From positions 26,844,850 through 26,908,849 of the forward strand of contig CM022679.1 of assembly GCA_012295275.1 (NCBI GenBank): 64,000 nucleotides of DNA, read 5' to 3'. This DNA comes from Chrysomallon squamiferum (lineage: Eukaryota > Mollusca > Gastropoda > Neomphalida > Peltospiridae). The notes below the pieces were generated by a model. It was not told where the DNA came from and made no database searches. It was given only the letters and a program-made list of their open reading frames with translations. Both the position numbers and the translations under genes were made by a program. Each line of letters begins with the position of its first letter. Positions within the stretch are counted from its first letter, which is position 1. Below, piece by piece: positions 63,911-64,000 of this stretch.

Positions 63911-64000
63911 CTGAAAGAGAAAACATTAAAACTTTCTGGGTTCTCAGTTTAGGCAGCATGGATGGAAATTGTCTTTATTTTCTCTTCAGTCAAAAGAAAG

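Overview
The window is AT-rich eukaryotic DNA from an invertebrate animal: GT-AG introns, mostly small exons, abundant microsatellites, Tc1, hAT and pogo-like DNA transposons, and animal housekeeping genes. A lophotrochozoan, probably a mollusc, is my guess. It rests on overall style, not on a diagnostic marker.

Left two thirds (1-45034, + strand): two tandem copies of one unusual multidomain signalling gene. Gene B (30976-42180) is complete. Its 13 coding exons join in phase into about 868 residues: two death effector domains (DEDs), a linker, an IRAK/Pelle-like kinase with DPG in place of DFG, a Cys-rich probable zinc module, and a C-terminal caspase-fold (clan CD) protease with intact His and Cys motifs. 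One base is missing in its second DED. Gene A (218-20717, 5' end outside the window) has two complete kinase plus Cys-rich modules in series before one protease domain. All 19 visible exons join in phase (1000 codons). The second kinase has lost both the beta3 lysine and the likely alphaC glutamate, so an intact-looking kinase is paired with a pseudokinase. This all-in-one adaptor, kinase and protease architecture is the main candidate for an undescribed system, probably in cell death or innate immune signalling.

20718-28100 and 42181-46130: duplicated 3' flanks containing coding-like relics, MITEs, a 161-bp stretch shared with the 3' end of RPUSD1, and microsatellites. 28140-28534 is the likely promoter and 5'UTR exon of gene B, inside a 303-bp tandem repeat.

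46172-49876 (+): a four-exon RPUSD1-type pseudouridine synthase. 50276-56303: no gene seen; minisatellites and low-complexity DNA.

56304-63910 (-): the C-terminal 575 residues of 2-oxoglutarate dehydrogenase E1 (OGDH) in 11 exons, running off the right edge. Four of its exon-intron junctions are the seed of tandem arrays that copy the splice site into the intron.

Exon coordinates come from conserved splice signals, phase bookkeeping and comparison of the three kinase copies. No transcript evidence or database search was available.
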